DNA from: CAWABB01 sp963780165
GTDB lineage: Bacteria > Bacteroidota > Ignavibacteria > UBA10030 > UBA6906
Reading direction: 5' to 3'
Length of the DNA stretch: 64,000 nt
Assembly: GCA_963780165.1 (NCBI GenBank)
Contig: CAWABB010000006.1
Coordinates: forward strand, 248,001 to 312,000
Made by a program: the position numbers and the translations under genes. Below the pieces are notes generated by a model. That model was not told where the DNA came from, ran no database searches, and worked only from the letters and a program-made list of their open reading frames with translations. Shown one piece after another: positions 35,680 through 44,068 of the stretch (its first letter is position 1; each line of letters begins with the position of its first letter).

Positions 35680-36780
35680 ATGAAGGTTCGGGACGTCGCC
35701 GCAATTCTTGAAGAGTGGGCCCCCCCGGAGATTGCGTGGGAGGGCGATAATGTCGGCCTCCAGGTCGGACGCCGAGATGACCCCGTCCGGGGCATTCTTG
35801 TGGCTCTCGAAGTTACGGATGAAGTCATCCGGGAAGCGCGAAGGCGCAGGGCGTCGCTGATCGTGAGCCATCATCCGTTGGTGTTCCGGCCGCTCAGGGC
35901 TGTCGCGACCGACATGCCCGAAGGCCGGCGGATCGCCGCGCTGTTGCGGCATGGCATCGCGCTCTATGCGGCGCATACGAACCTGGACTTCGCCGCGGGC
36001 GGAACGAGCTTCGTCCTCGCTGAACAGCTCGGGATCACCGGAGCGAAGTTCCTGCGCACTCCGTACCGGGTTCAGAAGAAGATCGTGACGTTCGTCCCTG
36101 AGGCGGACGTCGAGCGTGTCGCAGGTGCGATGGCGGATGCGGGAGCGGGAGTCATCGGGGATTACGATGCGTGCTCCTTCCGCATTGTGGGCGAGGGCAC
36201 GTTCAGAGGAAACGCGGCCGCGAACCCCGCCGTGGGACGCCGCGGCATCCTGGAGCGCGTGCGCGAGATACGTCTGGAGATGCTCGTCCAGGGCCCGAGA
36301 GTGGCTGACGTTGTCACTGCCCTCCGCGCGGCGCATCCGTACGAGGAAGTGGCCTATGATGTCTACCCCGTGGAGACTCCGAGCCGCGAGTATGGCATGG
36401 GCGTCGTCGGCGACCTGGATCGGCCGCTGAAGCTTCGCGCGTTTCTCCAGCGCGTCCGGCGTTCGCTGGGCATCCCTCATCTCCGCTACACGGGAGCACC
36501 GGAACGGGTGGTGCGCCGGGCCGCCGTGTGCGGCGGGAGCGGAGCAGAGCTGTTGCCCGCGGCCATCGCCGCCGGCGCAGACGCGTTTGTCACGGCAGAC
36601 GTGAAGTACCACGCATTTCATGACAGCACCGGCGCGATCGCGCTGATCGATGCGGGACACTACGAGACGGAAGTCCCCGTCGTCCGGTCGCTCGCGCGCC
36701 GCCTCGCAGTGCGGCTGCGCGGGTCGGGCATCCCGGTGTCGTCGACACGAGTGAGAACGAACCCGGTTCGCTGGGCGTAA
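35680..36780 (+). CDS. NIF3/YqfO-type dinuclear metal protein
   Basis: 366 residues. Begins MKVRDVAAILEEWAPPEIAWEGDNVGLQVG. The two NIF3 halves carry metal-binding segments: VSHHPLVF and AAHTNLDFAAGG at the front, and ADVKYHAFHDSTGAIALIDAGHYETE at the end. The middle insert (about 130-235) is the PII/CutA-like domain found in longer members (YqfO). Members were once called GTP cyclohydrolase I type 2, but the role is unsettled. First full gene of a plus-strand run with the zinc-ribbon and rnhA genes. Confidence 0.9.
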   Translation: MKVRDVAAILEEWAPPEIAWEGDNVGLQVGRRDDPVRGILVALEVTDEVIREARRRRASLIVSHHPLVFRPLRAVATDMPEGRRIAALLRHGIALYAAHTNLDFAAGGTSFVLAEQLGITGAKFLRTPYRVQKKIVTFVPEADVERVAGAMADAGAGVIGDYDACSFRIVGEGTFRGNAAANPAVGRRGILERVREIRLEMLVQGPRVADVVTALRAAHPYEEVAYDVYPVETPSREYGMGVVGDLDRPLKLRAFLQRVRRSLGIPHLRYTGAPERVVRRAAVCGGSGAELLPAAIAAGADAFVTADVKYHAFHDSTGAIALIDAGHYETEVPVVRSLARRLAVRLRGSGIPVSSTRVRTNPVRWA

Positions 36781-36803
36781 GAAACACAGTCGAGGAGCAA
36801 GCG

Positions 36804-37535
36804 TTGGAAGACAAGTTACGGAATCTCTGGGCGTTGCAGCAGGTCGACCTGCACCTTGATGAGCTCGAAGAACTGAAAGGTGATCTTCCGGGCGCGGTCA
36901 GGGCCCTCGAAGAGAAGAGGGCGGCGTTGCAGGCGGAGGTCGACAAGCTCGACGGCACGATGCGCGACGAGTTCACGCAGCGCGAGCAGGCCGACAACGA
37001 CATCATCACGCAGAAGCAGAAGCTGGAGAAGTACAAGGGCCAGCAGCTCTCCGTCCGCACCAACCGCGAGTATGACGCCCTGACGCGGGAGATGGACCTC
37101 GCCACCGAAACGATCACGCGCCGGGAGAAAGAAGTCACCGAGCATGAGACCCGGGCCACGGTCGCGCGAGACGAAGCGCAGCTGAAGCGCGAGGAACTCG
37201 CGGGGCTGCAGGCACAGCTGGACGAAAAGCGCGTCGCGCTGGCCGAGGTGTCCAAGGCGAACGAGGCGGAGGAGATGAAGTTCCGCCACGAACGCGACAA
37301 AATTCTGGTGCGTGTCGCCAAGGGCGACCTCGCCACGTACGAGCGCATCAGGCGGGCGAAGAAGGGGAAAGCGGTCGTCCCGGTGAAACGGGGCGCCTGC
37401 GGCGGCTGCTTCAACCGCGTCCCCCCCCAGAGGATTCTCGAGCTCCGTCAGAACGCCCGCGTGCATACGTGTGAACGCTGCGGAAGGATCCTGGTCTCCG
37501 ACGAGATCACCGAGCCCCGCGCGGCGAACGCGTGA
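36804..37535 (+). CDS. Coiled-coil protein with C-terminal C4 zinc ribbon
   Basis: 243 residues. Long coiled coil (about 5-175, heptads rich in Glu, Lys and Leu) followed by a C4 zinc ribbon: CGGC at about 205 and CERC at about 228, with VPPQRILELRQNA between. Matches the widespread bacterial family next to NIF3 genes; proposed to bind nucleic acid or partner proteins, function not established. TTG at 36804 is the likely start, with GAGGAG nine bases before. The next gene overlaps its stop (GTGA). Confidence 0.85.
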   Translation: MEDKLRNLWALQQVDLHLDELEELKGDLPGAVRALEEKRAALQAEVDKLDGTMRDEFTQREQADNDIITQKQKLEKYKGQQLSVRTNREYDALTREMDLATETITRREKEVTEHETRATVARDEAQLKREELAGLQAQLDEKRVALAEVSKANEAEEMKFRHERDKILVRVAKGDLATYERIRRAKKGKAVVPVKRGACGGCFNRVPPQRILELRQNARVHTCERCGRILVSDEITEPRAANA

Positions 37536-37963
37536 CCTGGTATGCCTATACCGACGGGGCATCGAGGGGCAACCCCGGAGACGCCGGCGTCGGTGTGATC
37601 GTCAAAGATGAACAGGGCCGGACGGTCCTGTCGGTTCACGGATTCATCGGGCGAACGACCAACAACGTCGCCGAGTATACGGCCTTCAAGACGCTTCTGG
37701 AGCGGCTGCAGGCCGGGCAGTGCACGAAGCTCGTGGTCCACTCCGATAGCGAGCTGCTGGTCCGCCAGATCAACGGCCAGTACCGCGTCAAGGACCCGGG
37801 GCTGAAGAAGCACCACGAGGAAGTCAGGCGGCTCATCTCGACCCTCCCCTGCGAAGTGGAGGTGCGCCATATCCCGCGAGAACAGAATAGCGAGGCCGAC
37901 CGGCTCGCGAACCAGGGGATCGACTCGCTCGTCCCTGTGCCGGCGTCAGGCCCACAGAGTTGA
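37532..37963 (+). CDS. rnhA: Ribonuclease HI family protein
   Basis: 143 residues. Cleaves RNA in RNA-DNA hybrids. Catalytic acids are visible: Asp in AYTDGASRGNPG, Glu in NNVAEYTAF, Asp in VVHSDSELLVRQ and Asp in NSEADRLANQ. No N-terminal hybrid-binding domain. It belongs to the shorter RNase HI branch common outside proteobacteria. GTG at 37532 overlaps the stop of the zinc-ribbon gene. Ends 21 bases before the RNase P RNA. Confidence 0.92.
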   Translation: MTWYAYTDGASRGNPGDAGVGVIVKDEQGRTVLSVHGFIGRTTNNVAEYTAFKTLLERLQAGQCTKLVVHSDSELLVRQINGQYRVKDPGLKKHHEEVRRLISTLPCEVEVRHIPREQNSEADRLANQGIDSLVPVPASGPQS

Positions 37964-37984
37964 TAATTCACTAAAACAACAACT

Positions 37985-38393
37985 GCGCAGGTCGGGCAGC
38001 CGCATCCCGCGTGTGACGCGGGGTGAGGAAAGTCCGAACTCCGGAGAGCAGGGTGCCCCGTGAACAGCGGGGGACCCGTTCGCGCAAGCGGACGGGGACG
38101 GACAGTGTCACAGAAAACATACCGCCCCGCCATCCCGTACAGCGGGATGGCGGGGTAAGGGTGAAAAGGCGAGGTAAGAGCTCACCGCCCCCGCAGTGAT
38201 GCGGGGGGCACGACAAACCCCACCCGGAGCAAGACCAAATAAGGGAGGAGAAGCTGCTCGCTTCACATCCCGCGCGAGCGGGATACACTCCCGGGTAGGT
38301 CGCTTGAGCCGTAGAGCAATCCACGGCCCAGAGAAATGGCTGCCTCTTCCGCCATCGGGCGGAACAGACAGAATTCGGCTTACAGACCTGCGC
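37985..38393 (+). ncRNA. rnpB: RNase P RNA (bacterial type A)
   Basis: About 409 nt. The 5' end GCGCAGGTC pairs with the 3' end GACCTGCGC (helix P1). The universally conserved GAGGAAAGTCCGAACTCC (P4 5' strand region) lies at about 38024-38041, and the matching 3' element ACAGAATTCGGCTTACAG at about 38368. Several GC-rich hairpins, such as CCGCCATCCC with GGGATGGCGG at about 38130-38155, fill the middle. It is the catalytic RNA that trims tRNA 5' ends. Ends determined from P1 pairing. Confidence 0.95.
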
Positions 38394-38396
38394 CGT

Positions 38397-38434
38397 TCCC
38401 CGAAGCCCCGCCCGCGCGGTGGGGGCCTCGGGGA
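38397..38434 (+). terminator. Hairpin following RNase P RNA
   Basis: TCCCCGA (38397-38403 approx.) pairs with TCGGGGA, continued after one mismatch by GCCCC/GGGGC-type pairing. No T-run follows, so it may act as a weak terminator or 3' processing barrier. The recJ start is only about 24 bases further on. Confidence 0.4.
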
Positions 38435-38457
38435 CGCATGAGCGATGGAGAAGACTC

Positions 38458-40188
38458 GTGCCTACGGGAATCAAGGAGTACCGGTGGTCTCTCGCCGGCC
38501 CTCCTGATGCAGCTGTCGTCGCTCGCCTGTCAAAAGAAATCAACGTACCGGAACCGATCGCCCGCATCCTCGTCGACAGGGGCATCTCGACCTACGACGA
38601 GGCCAAGCTCTATTTCCGGCCCTCCCTGGAACATCTGCATGATCCGTTCCTGCTCGACGGGATGGATGCGGCTGTCCAGCGCATCCTCCGCGCGCTCGAG
38701 CACGGCGAGCGGCTCCTGGTGTTCGGGGACTATGACGTTGACGGCACCAACGGCGCAGCGATGCTGTACCTGTTCTTCAAGGAGCTGGGGGCGCCGGTCG
38801 AGTACTACATCCCCGACCGCATCAAGGAAGGGTATGGAATCTCGCGGCAGGGCATCGACCTGGCGGTGGATGACAGGGTGTCGGTGTTCATCGCGGTCGA
38901 CTGCGGCATCACGGCAGTAGATCAGATCGCCTACGCCCGGAGCAGGGGGCTGGACGTCATCATCTGCGACCACCATGAGGCGGGACCGGTTCTCCCCGAC
39001 GCGGTCGCGGTCCTGGATCCGATCAAGCCTGGCGACACCTACCCCTTCAAATCTCTCTCTGGATGCGGCGTGGGGTTCAAGTTCATCCAGGGCGTCGCGA
39101 AGGCTCTCGGCCGCGAGTCGCTGACCCATTCGTACCTGGGCTTCGTGGCACTCGCCAGCACGGCGGACATCGTCCCGCTCGTCGGCGAGAACCGCGTCCT
39201 GACCCGGCTCGGGCTGGAACAAATCAACTCCGATCCGCGGCCCGGATTCAAGGCATTGATCGAAAGCTCGGGGCTCAAGGTCGGGCAGATCAACACGGGC
39301 CAGATCGTCTTCGTGCTCGGTCCGCGCATCAACGCCGCCGGGCGACTGGGCGACGCGATGCGCGCCGTGCGGCTGCTGACCGCCACCGATCCCGACCAGG
39401 CGCGCGAGCTTGCCGCGGTCCTGGAAGATGAGAATCGCAACCGCCGGAAGATCGACGAAGACACTTTTGCGAACGCGCAAATGATCGTCGAGGAACAATT
39501 CGACGTCGACGACGTCGCGGCAATTGTCCTCCATCAGGAACACTGGCATCCCGGCGTGGTCGGCATCGTCGCTTCGCGCATGGTCGAGAAGTACTACAAG
39601 CCGTCCATCATGATGGCGACAGTCGACGGCGTCGCGAAAGGGTCGGCGCGCAGCGTCAACGGCTTCGACATCTATGAAGCGCTCCGCCGGTGCGAGGACA
39701 CGCTCATCCAGTTCGGCGGACATAAGTACGCCGCGGGCCTGACCGTGGAGGTCAACAAGGTCGGCGAGTTCCGCGAGGCGTTCGTCGGAGCCGTACGGGC
39801 GATGATGACCGAAGAGCACAGAACGCCCGAGATCCACATCGATACCGAAATCAACCTGAGCGAGGTGACCCCCCGGTTCGTGAAGATCCTGAGGGAGTTC
39901 GCACCCTTCGGGCCGGGCAACATGAAGCCGGTGTTCCTGGCCAGAAATCTTGAAGTGGTCGGCACACCGCGGATCGTGGGAAAGAACCACCTCCGGTTCC
40001 GCGTGCGGCAGGACGGAACGATGATCGATGCGATCGGGTTCGGCCTCGGGGATTATCTCCCCCGCGTGGCGGACGGGAAGCACGACCTCTCCTGTGTGTT
40101 CAACATCGACGAGAACGACTGGACGCCGCCGAACGGCATGCGATCCCAGGGGCCGTCGACGCAGCTGAAGATCAAGGACCTGAAGTAA
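38458..40188 (+). CDS. recJ: Single-stranded-DNA-specific exonuclease RecJ
   Basis: 576 residues. DHH-family 5'-3' exonuclease used in recombination and mismatch/base-excision repair. Motif GDYDVDGTNGAAM, CGITAVDQ, DHHEAGPVLPDA, and the DHHA1 region with GSARSVNGFDIYEAL and FGGHKYAAGLTV are all seen; a C-terminal OB-like domain holds FAPFGPGNMKPVF. GTG at 38458 is chosen because GGAG lies eight bases before; an earlier in-frame GTG would run into the rnpB 3' hairpin. Slightly longer than E. coli RecJ. Confidence 0.93.
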   Translation: MPTGIKEYRWSLAGPPDAAVVARLSKEINVPEPIARILVDRGISTYDEAKLYFRPSLEHLHDPFLLDGMDAAVQRILRALEHGERLLVFGDYDVDGTNGAAMLYLFFKELGAPVEYYIPDRIKEGYGISRQGIDLAVDDRVSVFIAVDCGITAVDQIAYARSRGLDVIICDHHEAGPVLPDAVAVLDPIKPGDTYPFKSLSGCGVGFKFIQGVAKALGRESLTHSYLGFVALASTADIVPLVGENRVLTRLGLEQINSDPRPGFKALIESSGLKVGQINTGQIVFVLGPRINAAGRLGDAMRAVRLLTATDPDQARELAAVLEDENRNRRKIDEDTFANAQMIVEEQFDVDDVAAIVLHQEHWHPGVVGIVASRMVEKYYKPSIMMATVDGVAKGSARSVNGFDIYEALRRCEDTLIQFGGHKYAAGLTVEVNKVGEFREAFVGAVRAMMTEEHRTPEIHIDTEINLSEVTPRFVKILREFAPFGPGNMKPVFLARNLEVVGTPRIVGKNHLRFRVRQDGTMIDAIGFGLGDYLPRVADGKHDLSCVFNIDENDWTPPNGMRSQGPSTQLKIKDLK

Positions 40189-40215
40189 GTACAGCATTCA
40201 AAGGAGGACCTACGC

Positions 40216-40971
40216 ATGTCGGGCCATTCTAAATGGGCCACCATCAAGAGGAAGAAGGGCGCCACGGACGCAGCCAGAGGCCGTCTGTTCACCCGGCTGA
40301 TCCGCGAAATTACCATCGCCGCCCGGAACGGGGGTGGCAACCCCGAAGGGAACCCGCGCCTCCGCCTGGCCATCTCGGCAGCCAAGGCCGCGAACATGCC
40401 GGCGGACAACATCAAGCGGGGCATCCAGAAGGGCACAGGAGAGCTGCCGGGCACCACGCTCGAGGAAGTCACGTTTGAAGGGTACGGGCCGGGCGGCGTC
40501 GCCATCATCGTCGAAGCCGTGACGGACAACAACAACCGCACAGTGTCGGAGATGCGGCATATCTTCTCGCGACACAACGGGAACATGGGCGGCAGCGTTG
40601 CCTGGATGTTCAGCCGCAGGGGCACGGTCACCATCCCGCGGGGCGGCAAGAACGCAGCACTCACGGAAGATGACCTCCTCGGCCTGATCCTTGACGCGGG
40701 AGCCGACGATCTGCACACGGACAGCGACTCGTTCACGGTCACCACGTTACCCCAGGCGTTCGACGCGGTCCGCAAGGCGCTCGAAGAAAAAGGCATCGCC
40801 GTCGAAAACGCGTCGCTCGCCATGGTCGCGCAAAACACGGTGAAGTCCGGCGGCAAGGATGCCGAGCAGCTCCTGAAGCTCATGGAGGCGCTCGAGGAAC
40901 ACGACGACGTCCAGAACGTCTACGCGAACTTCGACATCGATGACAAAGAGCTCGCCGCGCTCGGGGCGTGA
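40216..40971 (+). CDS. YebC/PmpR (TACO1) family protein
   Basis: 251 residues. N-terminal MSGHSKWATIKRKKGATDAARGRLFTRLIREI is diagnostic, as are NMPADNIKRGIQKGTG and EGYGPGGVAIIVEAVTDNNNRT. Family members regulate genes such as ruv or quorum-sensing genes, and recent work links them to translation of proline stretches. Here it sits directly before ruvC, the classic arrangement. AGGAGG nine bases before ATG 40216. Confidence 0.94.
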   Translation: MSGHSKWATIKRKKGATDAARGRLFTRLIREITIAARNGGGNPEGNPRLRLAISAAKAANMPADNIKRGIQKGTGELPGTTLEEVTFEGYGPGGVAIIVEAVTDNNNRTVSEMRHIFSRHNGNMGGSVAWMFSRRGTVTIPRGGKNAALTEDDLLGLILDAGADDLHTDSDSFTVTTLPQAFDAVRKALEEKGIAVENASLAMVAQNTVKSGGKDAEQLLKLMEALEEHDDVQNVYANFDIDDKELAALGA

Positions 40972-41524
40972 GAGCGAAGAGCCGGCGACGATCGTCCTCG
41001 GGGTCGACCCCGGGACGCTGGTCACGGGATACGGGCTCGTCGCGCGCACGGCATCGGGACTCAGCGCTGTCGCATACGGGACCATCCGGAACGCCGGCGC
41101 CGACAGCATGCCGCTCCGCCTCCGCCGCATCCACGACGGACTGCGCGAGCTGATCGAGAAGCATCACCCCGACGAGTTCGCCATCGAAAGCGCATTCTAC
41201 GGGAAGAATGCCCAGTCAGCCTTGAAACTCGGGCACGCCCGAGGCGTCTCCATCCTCGCCGCCGTCGACAAGGAAATCCCGACCTCGGAGTACGCGCCGC
41301 GGGAGGTCAAGAAATCCGTTGTGGGAAGCGGGACGGCCTCCAAGGAGCAGGTCCGCTACATGGTCACGACAATGCTGAACCTCGAGAAAGGAACGCTGGC
41401 GCTGGATGCATCTGACGCGCTGGCTGTCGCGATCTGCCACCTCCAGCATCTCTCCCGTCCGGCGCGCCCGTTCCGCGACTGGAAGTCCTACATCGCTGCC
41501 CATCCCGAACGCGTGGCCCGATGA
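40940..41524 (+). CDS. ruvC: Crossover junction endodeoxyribonuclease RuvC
   Basis: 194 residues. Resolves Holliday junctions. Catalytic acids: Asp in VLGVDPGTLVTGYGL, Glu in FAIESAFYGKNAQSALKLGHARG, and the final pair in ALDASDALAVAICH. The ATG at 40940 overlaps the end of yebC by 32 bases; this adds about 17 residues before the usual family start and no closer in-frame start was found. Overlaps ruvA as ATGA. Confidence 0.93.
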   Translation: MTKSSPRSGRESEEPATIVLGVDPGTLVTGYGLVARTASGLSAVAYGTIRNAGADSMPLRLRRIHDGLRELIEKHHPDEFAIESAFYGKNAQSALKLGHARGVSILAAVDKEIPTSEYAPREVKKSVVGSGTASKEQVRYMVTTMLNLEKGTLALDASDALAVAICHLQHLSRPARPFRDWKSYIAAHPERVAR

Positions 41525-42129
41525 TCACTCTTCTCCGGGGGACTCTCCTGTCAAAGGCTCCGACCGAAGCGGTTGTGGATGTCGGAGGCGTGGGCTACGG
41601 CGTGCAGATCCCCGTCTCGACGTTCGAAGCCATCGGCGACACGAACACCGCCGTCACGCTGCACACCTACCTGCATGTCCGCGAGGACGCACTCGTCCTC
41701 TACGGTTTCGCGACCGAAGAGGAACGCGACACATTTCGCCTGCTCATTTCCGTGAACGGGATAGGGCCGAAGATGGCCCAGGGAATCCTCTCGGGAATCG
41801 GCGTGAAGGATCTCAAGGATTGCATCGCTCGGGGGAACGTCTCGATGCTCACCACGGTCCCAGGCGTCGGAAGAAAGACCGGCGAGAGGCTGGTCATGGA
41901 GCTGCGGGAAAAGATCGGGCGGGTCGACCAGGACATGCGCCACTCCGCCAGGGCGGGCGACGAGCAGAGCCGGATTCGGTCGGAAGCCCTGCTGGCCCTT
42001 GCCTCCCTCGGCTACACCAGGCAGGTTGCCGAAAAGGCCCTCCGGGCCGCGCTCCAGGAACCCGACATACCATCGACCATCGAGGGGTTGATCAAGTCCG
42101 CCCTCCGCCACGCGACGGGTGCCTCATGA
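41521..42129 (+). CDS. ruvA: Holliday junction DNA helicase subunit RuvA
   Basis: 202 residues. OB domain (1-62, MITLLRGTLLSKAPTEAVVDVGGVGYGV), tandem helix-hairpin-helix motifs (ISVNGIGPKMAQGILSGIG and LTTVPGVGRKTGERLVMEL) and a C-terminal domain III (SEALLALASLGYTRQVAEKAL) that touches RuvB. Acts as a tetramer at the junction and guides RuvB. Start overlaps the ruvC stop (ATGA). Confidence 0.95.
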   Translation: MITLLRGTLLSKAPTEAVVDVGGVGYGVQIPVSTFEAIGDTNTAVTLHTYLHVREDALVLYGFATEEERDTFRLLISVNGIGPKMAQGILSGIGVKDLKDCIARGNVSMLTTVPGVGRKTGERLVMELREKIGRVDQDMRHSARAGDEQSRIRSEALLALASLGYTRQVAEKALRAALQEPDIPSTIEGLIKSALRHATGAS

Positions 42130-42175
42130 ACATGACCAACCTCGACACCACGCGTGTCCTCACGAGGCAGGCCGC

Positions 42176-43231
42176 ATGACCCGGCCCGACTCAACATCCC
42201 CCGACAGGCTCGAAGGCGACGCCGACTTCGATCGCGCACTCCGGCCGGGCACGTTCTCGGAATTCGCGGGCCAGGAAAAGATCACCCAGAACCTGAAAGT
42301 GTTCATCGCGGCGGCGCGGCAGCGCGGTGAGCCGCTGGATCACGTCCTCCTGACGGGCCCGCCGGGATTGGGCAAGACCACGCTCGCCCACATCATCGCA
42401 AACGAAATGGGGACCACCCTGAAAGCCACCTCGGGGCCGGTCCTGGACAAGCCCGGCGATCTTGCGGGCCTCCTCACCAACCTGCGCGAGGGTGAGGTCC
42501 TCTTCATAGACGAGATCCACCGCCTCAATCCCGTTGTCGAAGAGTATCTCTACGCGGCGATGGAAGATTTTCGGCTCGACATCATGATCGACTCCGGGCC
42601 GAGCGCGCGGAGCATCCAGCTCGCACTCCCGAAATTCACGCTCATCGGCGCGACGACCCGGGCCGGACTGCTCACCTCCCCCCTGCGCGCGCGCTTCGGC
42701 GTGAGCAACAGGCTCGATTACTATGATGCCCGGACGCTCGGCGCGATCATTCTCCGCTCCTCGAAGCTGCTTCAGGTCGCCGTACAACCCGAGGGCGTCG
42801 AGGAAATCGCGCGCCGCTCCCGCGGGACGCCGCGTATTGCCAACCGACTGCTCCGGCGCTGCCGCGATTTCGCCCAGGCCGACAAAGCGATGGCGCGCCA
42901 CAGGGGCGTTATCACGCGCGATGTCGCCGACTACTCGCTGAAAGCTCTCGAGGTGGACGAACACGGCCTCGACGACATGGACAAACGCATCCTGCTCGCC
43001 ATCATTCAGAAGTACGGCGGCGGACCCGTCGGCATCACCACGATCGCCGTCGCAGTGGGCGAGGAAGCGGGAACCATTGAAGAGGTCTACGAACCCTACC
43101 TGATTCAGGAAGGATTTCTGAAGCGTACCCCCCGCGGCCGCGAAGTGACCCGGCTCGCCTACCAGCATCTCCGTCAGCGTCCGCCCGGGCCGGATGCTCC
43201 GTCCTTGTTCACACCCGATGAGCAGGCGTAA
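42176..43231 (+). CDS. ruvB: Holliday junction DNA helicase subunit RuvB
   Basis: 351 residues from ATG at 42176. AAA+ motor for branch migration: RPGTFSEFAGQEKITQNLKVFI, Walker A TGPPGLGKTTLA, Walker B LFIDEIHRLN, sensor IGATTRAG, and the C-terminal winged helix (KRTPRGREVTRLAYQHL). The longer reading from 42119 overlaps ruvA and adds unrelated residues. The 46-base gap after ruvA has no other feature. Overlaps the glycosylase gene by 14 bases. Confidence 0.95.
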   Translation: MTRPDSTSPDRLEGDADFDRALRPGTFSEFAGQEKITQNLKVFIAAARQRGEPLDHVLLTGPPGLGKTTLAHIIANEMGTTLKATSGPVLDKPGDLAGLLTNLREGEVLFIDEIHRLNPVVEEYLYAAMEDFRLDIMIDSGPSARSIQLALPKFTLIGATTRAGLLTSPLRARFGVSNRLDYYDARTLGAIILRSSKLLQVAVQPEGVEEIARRSRGTPRIANRLLRRCRDFAQADKAMARHRGVITRDVADYSLKALEVDEHGLDDMDKRILLAIIQKYGGGPVGITTIAVAVGEEAGTIEEVYEPYLIQEGFLKRTPRGREVTRLAYQHLRQRPPGPDAPSLFTPDEQA

Positions 43232-44012
43232 GCCGCACTCTCCCCTCCGAGTCCCGACATCGGCCGGGTTCGCCCTCGACTACTCCAATGCCGCCGACAT
43301 TCATCGCCTTCTTCCGCCGCTCCCCCGCTTGTTCTACCTGCGCCCGACGCTCACCGTAGCCCGCGATCTCCCGGGCAAGTACCTCGTTCGCAGGTCTGGC
43401 AAAGGTCTGCTGATCGCCCGTATCGTTGAGGTGGAGGCATACCTGGGTTCGCGCGACCCCGCAAGTCATGCCTTCCGCGGACAGACGGCCCGCAACGATG
43501 TCATGTTCTGGAAAGGCGGACATCTGTACGTCTACTTTACGTACGGGATGCACTTCTGCTGTAATGTGGTGACAGAGAAGGAAGGGAAAGGCATGGCGGT
43601 CCTCATTCGCGCCGGGGAGCCGGTTGCGGGCCTGACGGCGATGATGCGACGGAGGAGGACGTCAGACCCGGCGCTGCTCTGCAGCGGGCCGGCGCGGCTC
43701 TGCCAGGCCATGGGGATAGGACGGAAAGAGAACGGGACTGACCTCTGCAGGAAGGAAATCTGGATAGCCGGCGATCCGGAGGTCGCCGCGGGCACCACGC
43801 GCACCCGGGGCGTCAAACTGGACAGGTCGACACGGATCGGGATCAGGGAGGGCAGGGAACACCGCTGGCGGTTCTACATCAAGGGGAACCCGCACGTGTC
43901 GAAGGGCCGTCCGTCAGGGCCAGACGGACAATGGGACCGGCCATCGGGGCTGGACGAGCGACAGGGCCCGCCATCAGGGTCGGACGAGCGAGGAGGCCGG
44001 CCAACCGGGTAA
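43218..44012 (+). CDS. mpg: DNA-3-methyladenine glycosylase (AAG/MPG family)
   Basis: 264 residues from ATG at 43218, inside the end of ruvB. Removes alkylated purines from DNA. LLIARIVEVEAYLGSRDPASHAFRGQTARNDVMF carries the catalytic Glu and base-binding residues of the family, with YVYFTYGMHFCCNVVTEKEG and LCSGPARLCQAMGI. The normal domain ends near residue 228; a 35-residue tail follows, made of three 10-residue degenerate repeats (DRPSGLDERQ, GPPSGSDERG). The tail is low in complexity and probably disordered. Confidence 0.92.
   Translation: MSRRKPHSPLRVPTSAGFALDYSNAADIHRLLPPLPRLFYLRPTLTVARDLPGKYLVRRSGKGLLIARIVEVEAYLGSRDPASHAFRGQTARNDVMFWKGGHLYVYFTYGMHFCCNVVTEKEGKGMAVLIRAGEPVAGLTAMMRRRRTSDPALLCSGPARLCQAMGIGRKENGTDLCRKEIWIAGDPEVAAGTTRTRGVKLDRSTRIGIREGREHRWRFYIKGNPHVSKGRPSGPDGQWDRPSGLDERQGPPSGSDERGGRPTG
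43905..44009 (+). repeat. In-frame 30-bp degenerate tandem repeat in the glycosylase tail
   Basis: Period of 30 bases encoding a GRPSGxDERx-like decapeptide, about three and a half units, with the 3' units most alike. Keeps the reading frame open to the TAA at 44010. Confidence 0.75.
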
Positions 44013-44068
44013 CACGGGCGTCGTTTGCCAGTCGTCCTCTGCATCCTCGTCGCCCTGGACGTTGGGCG

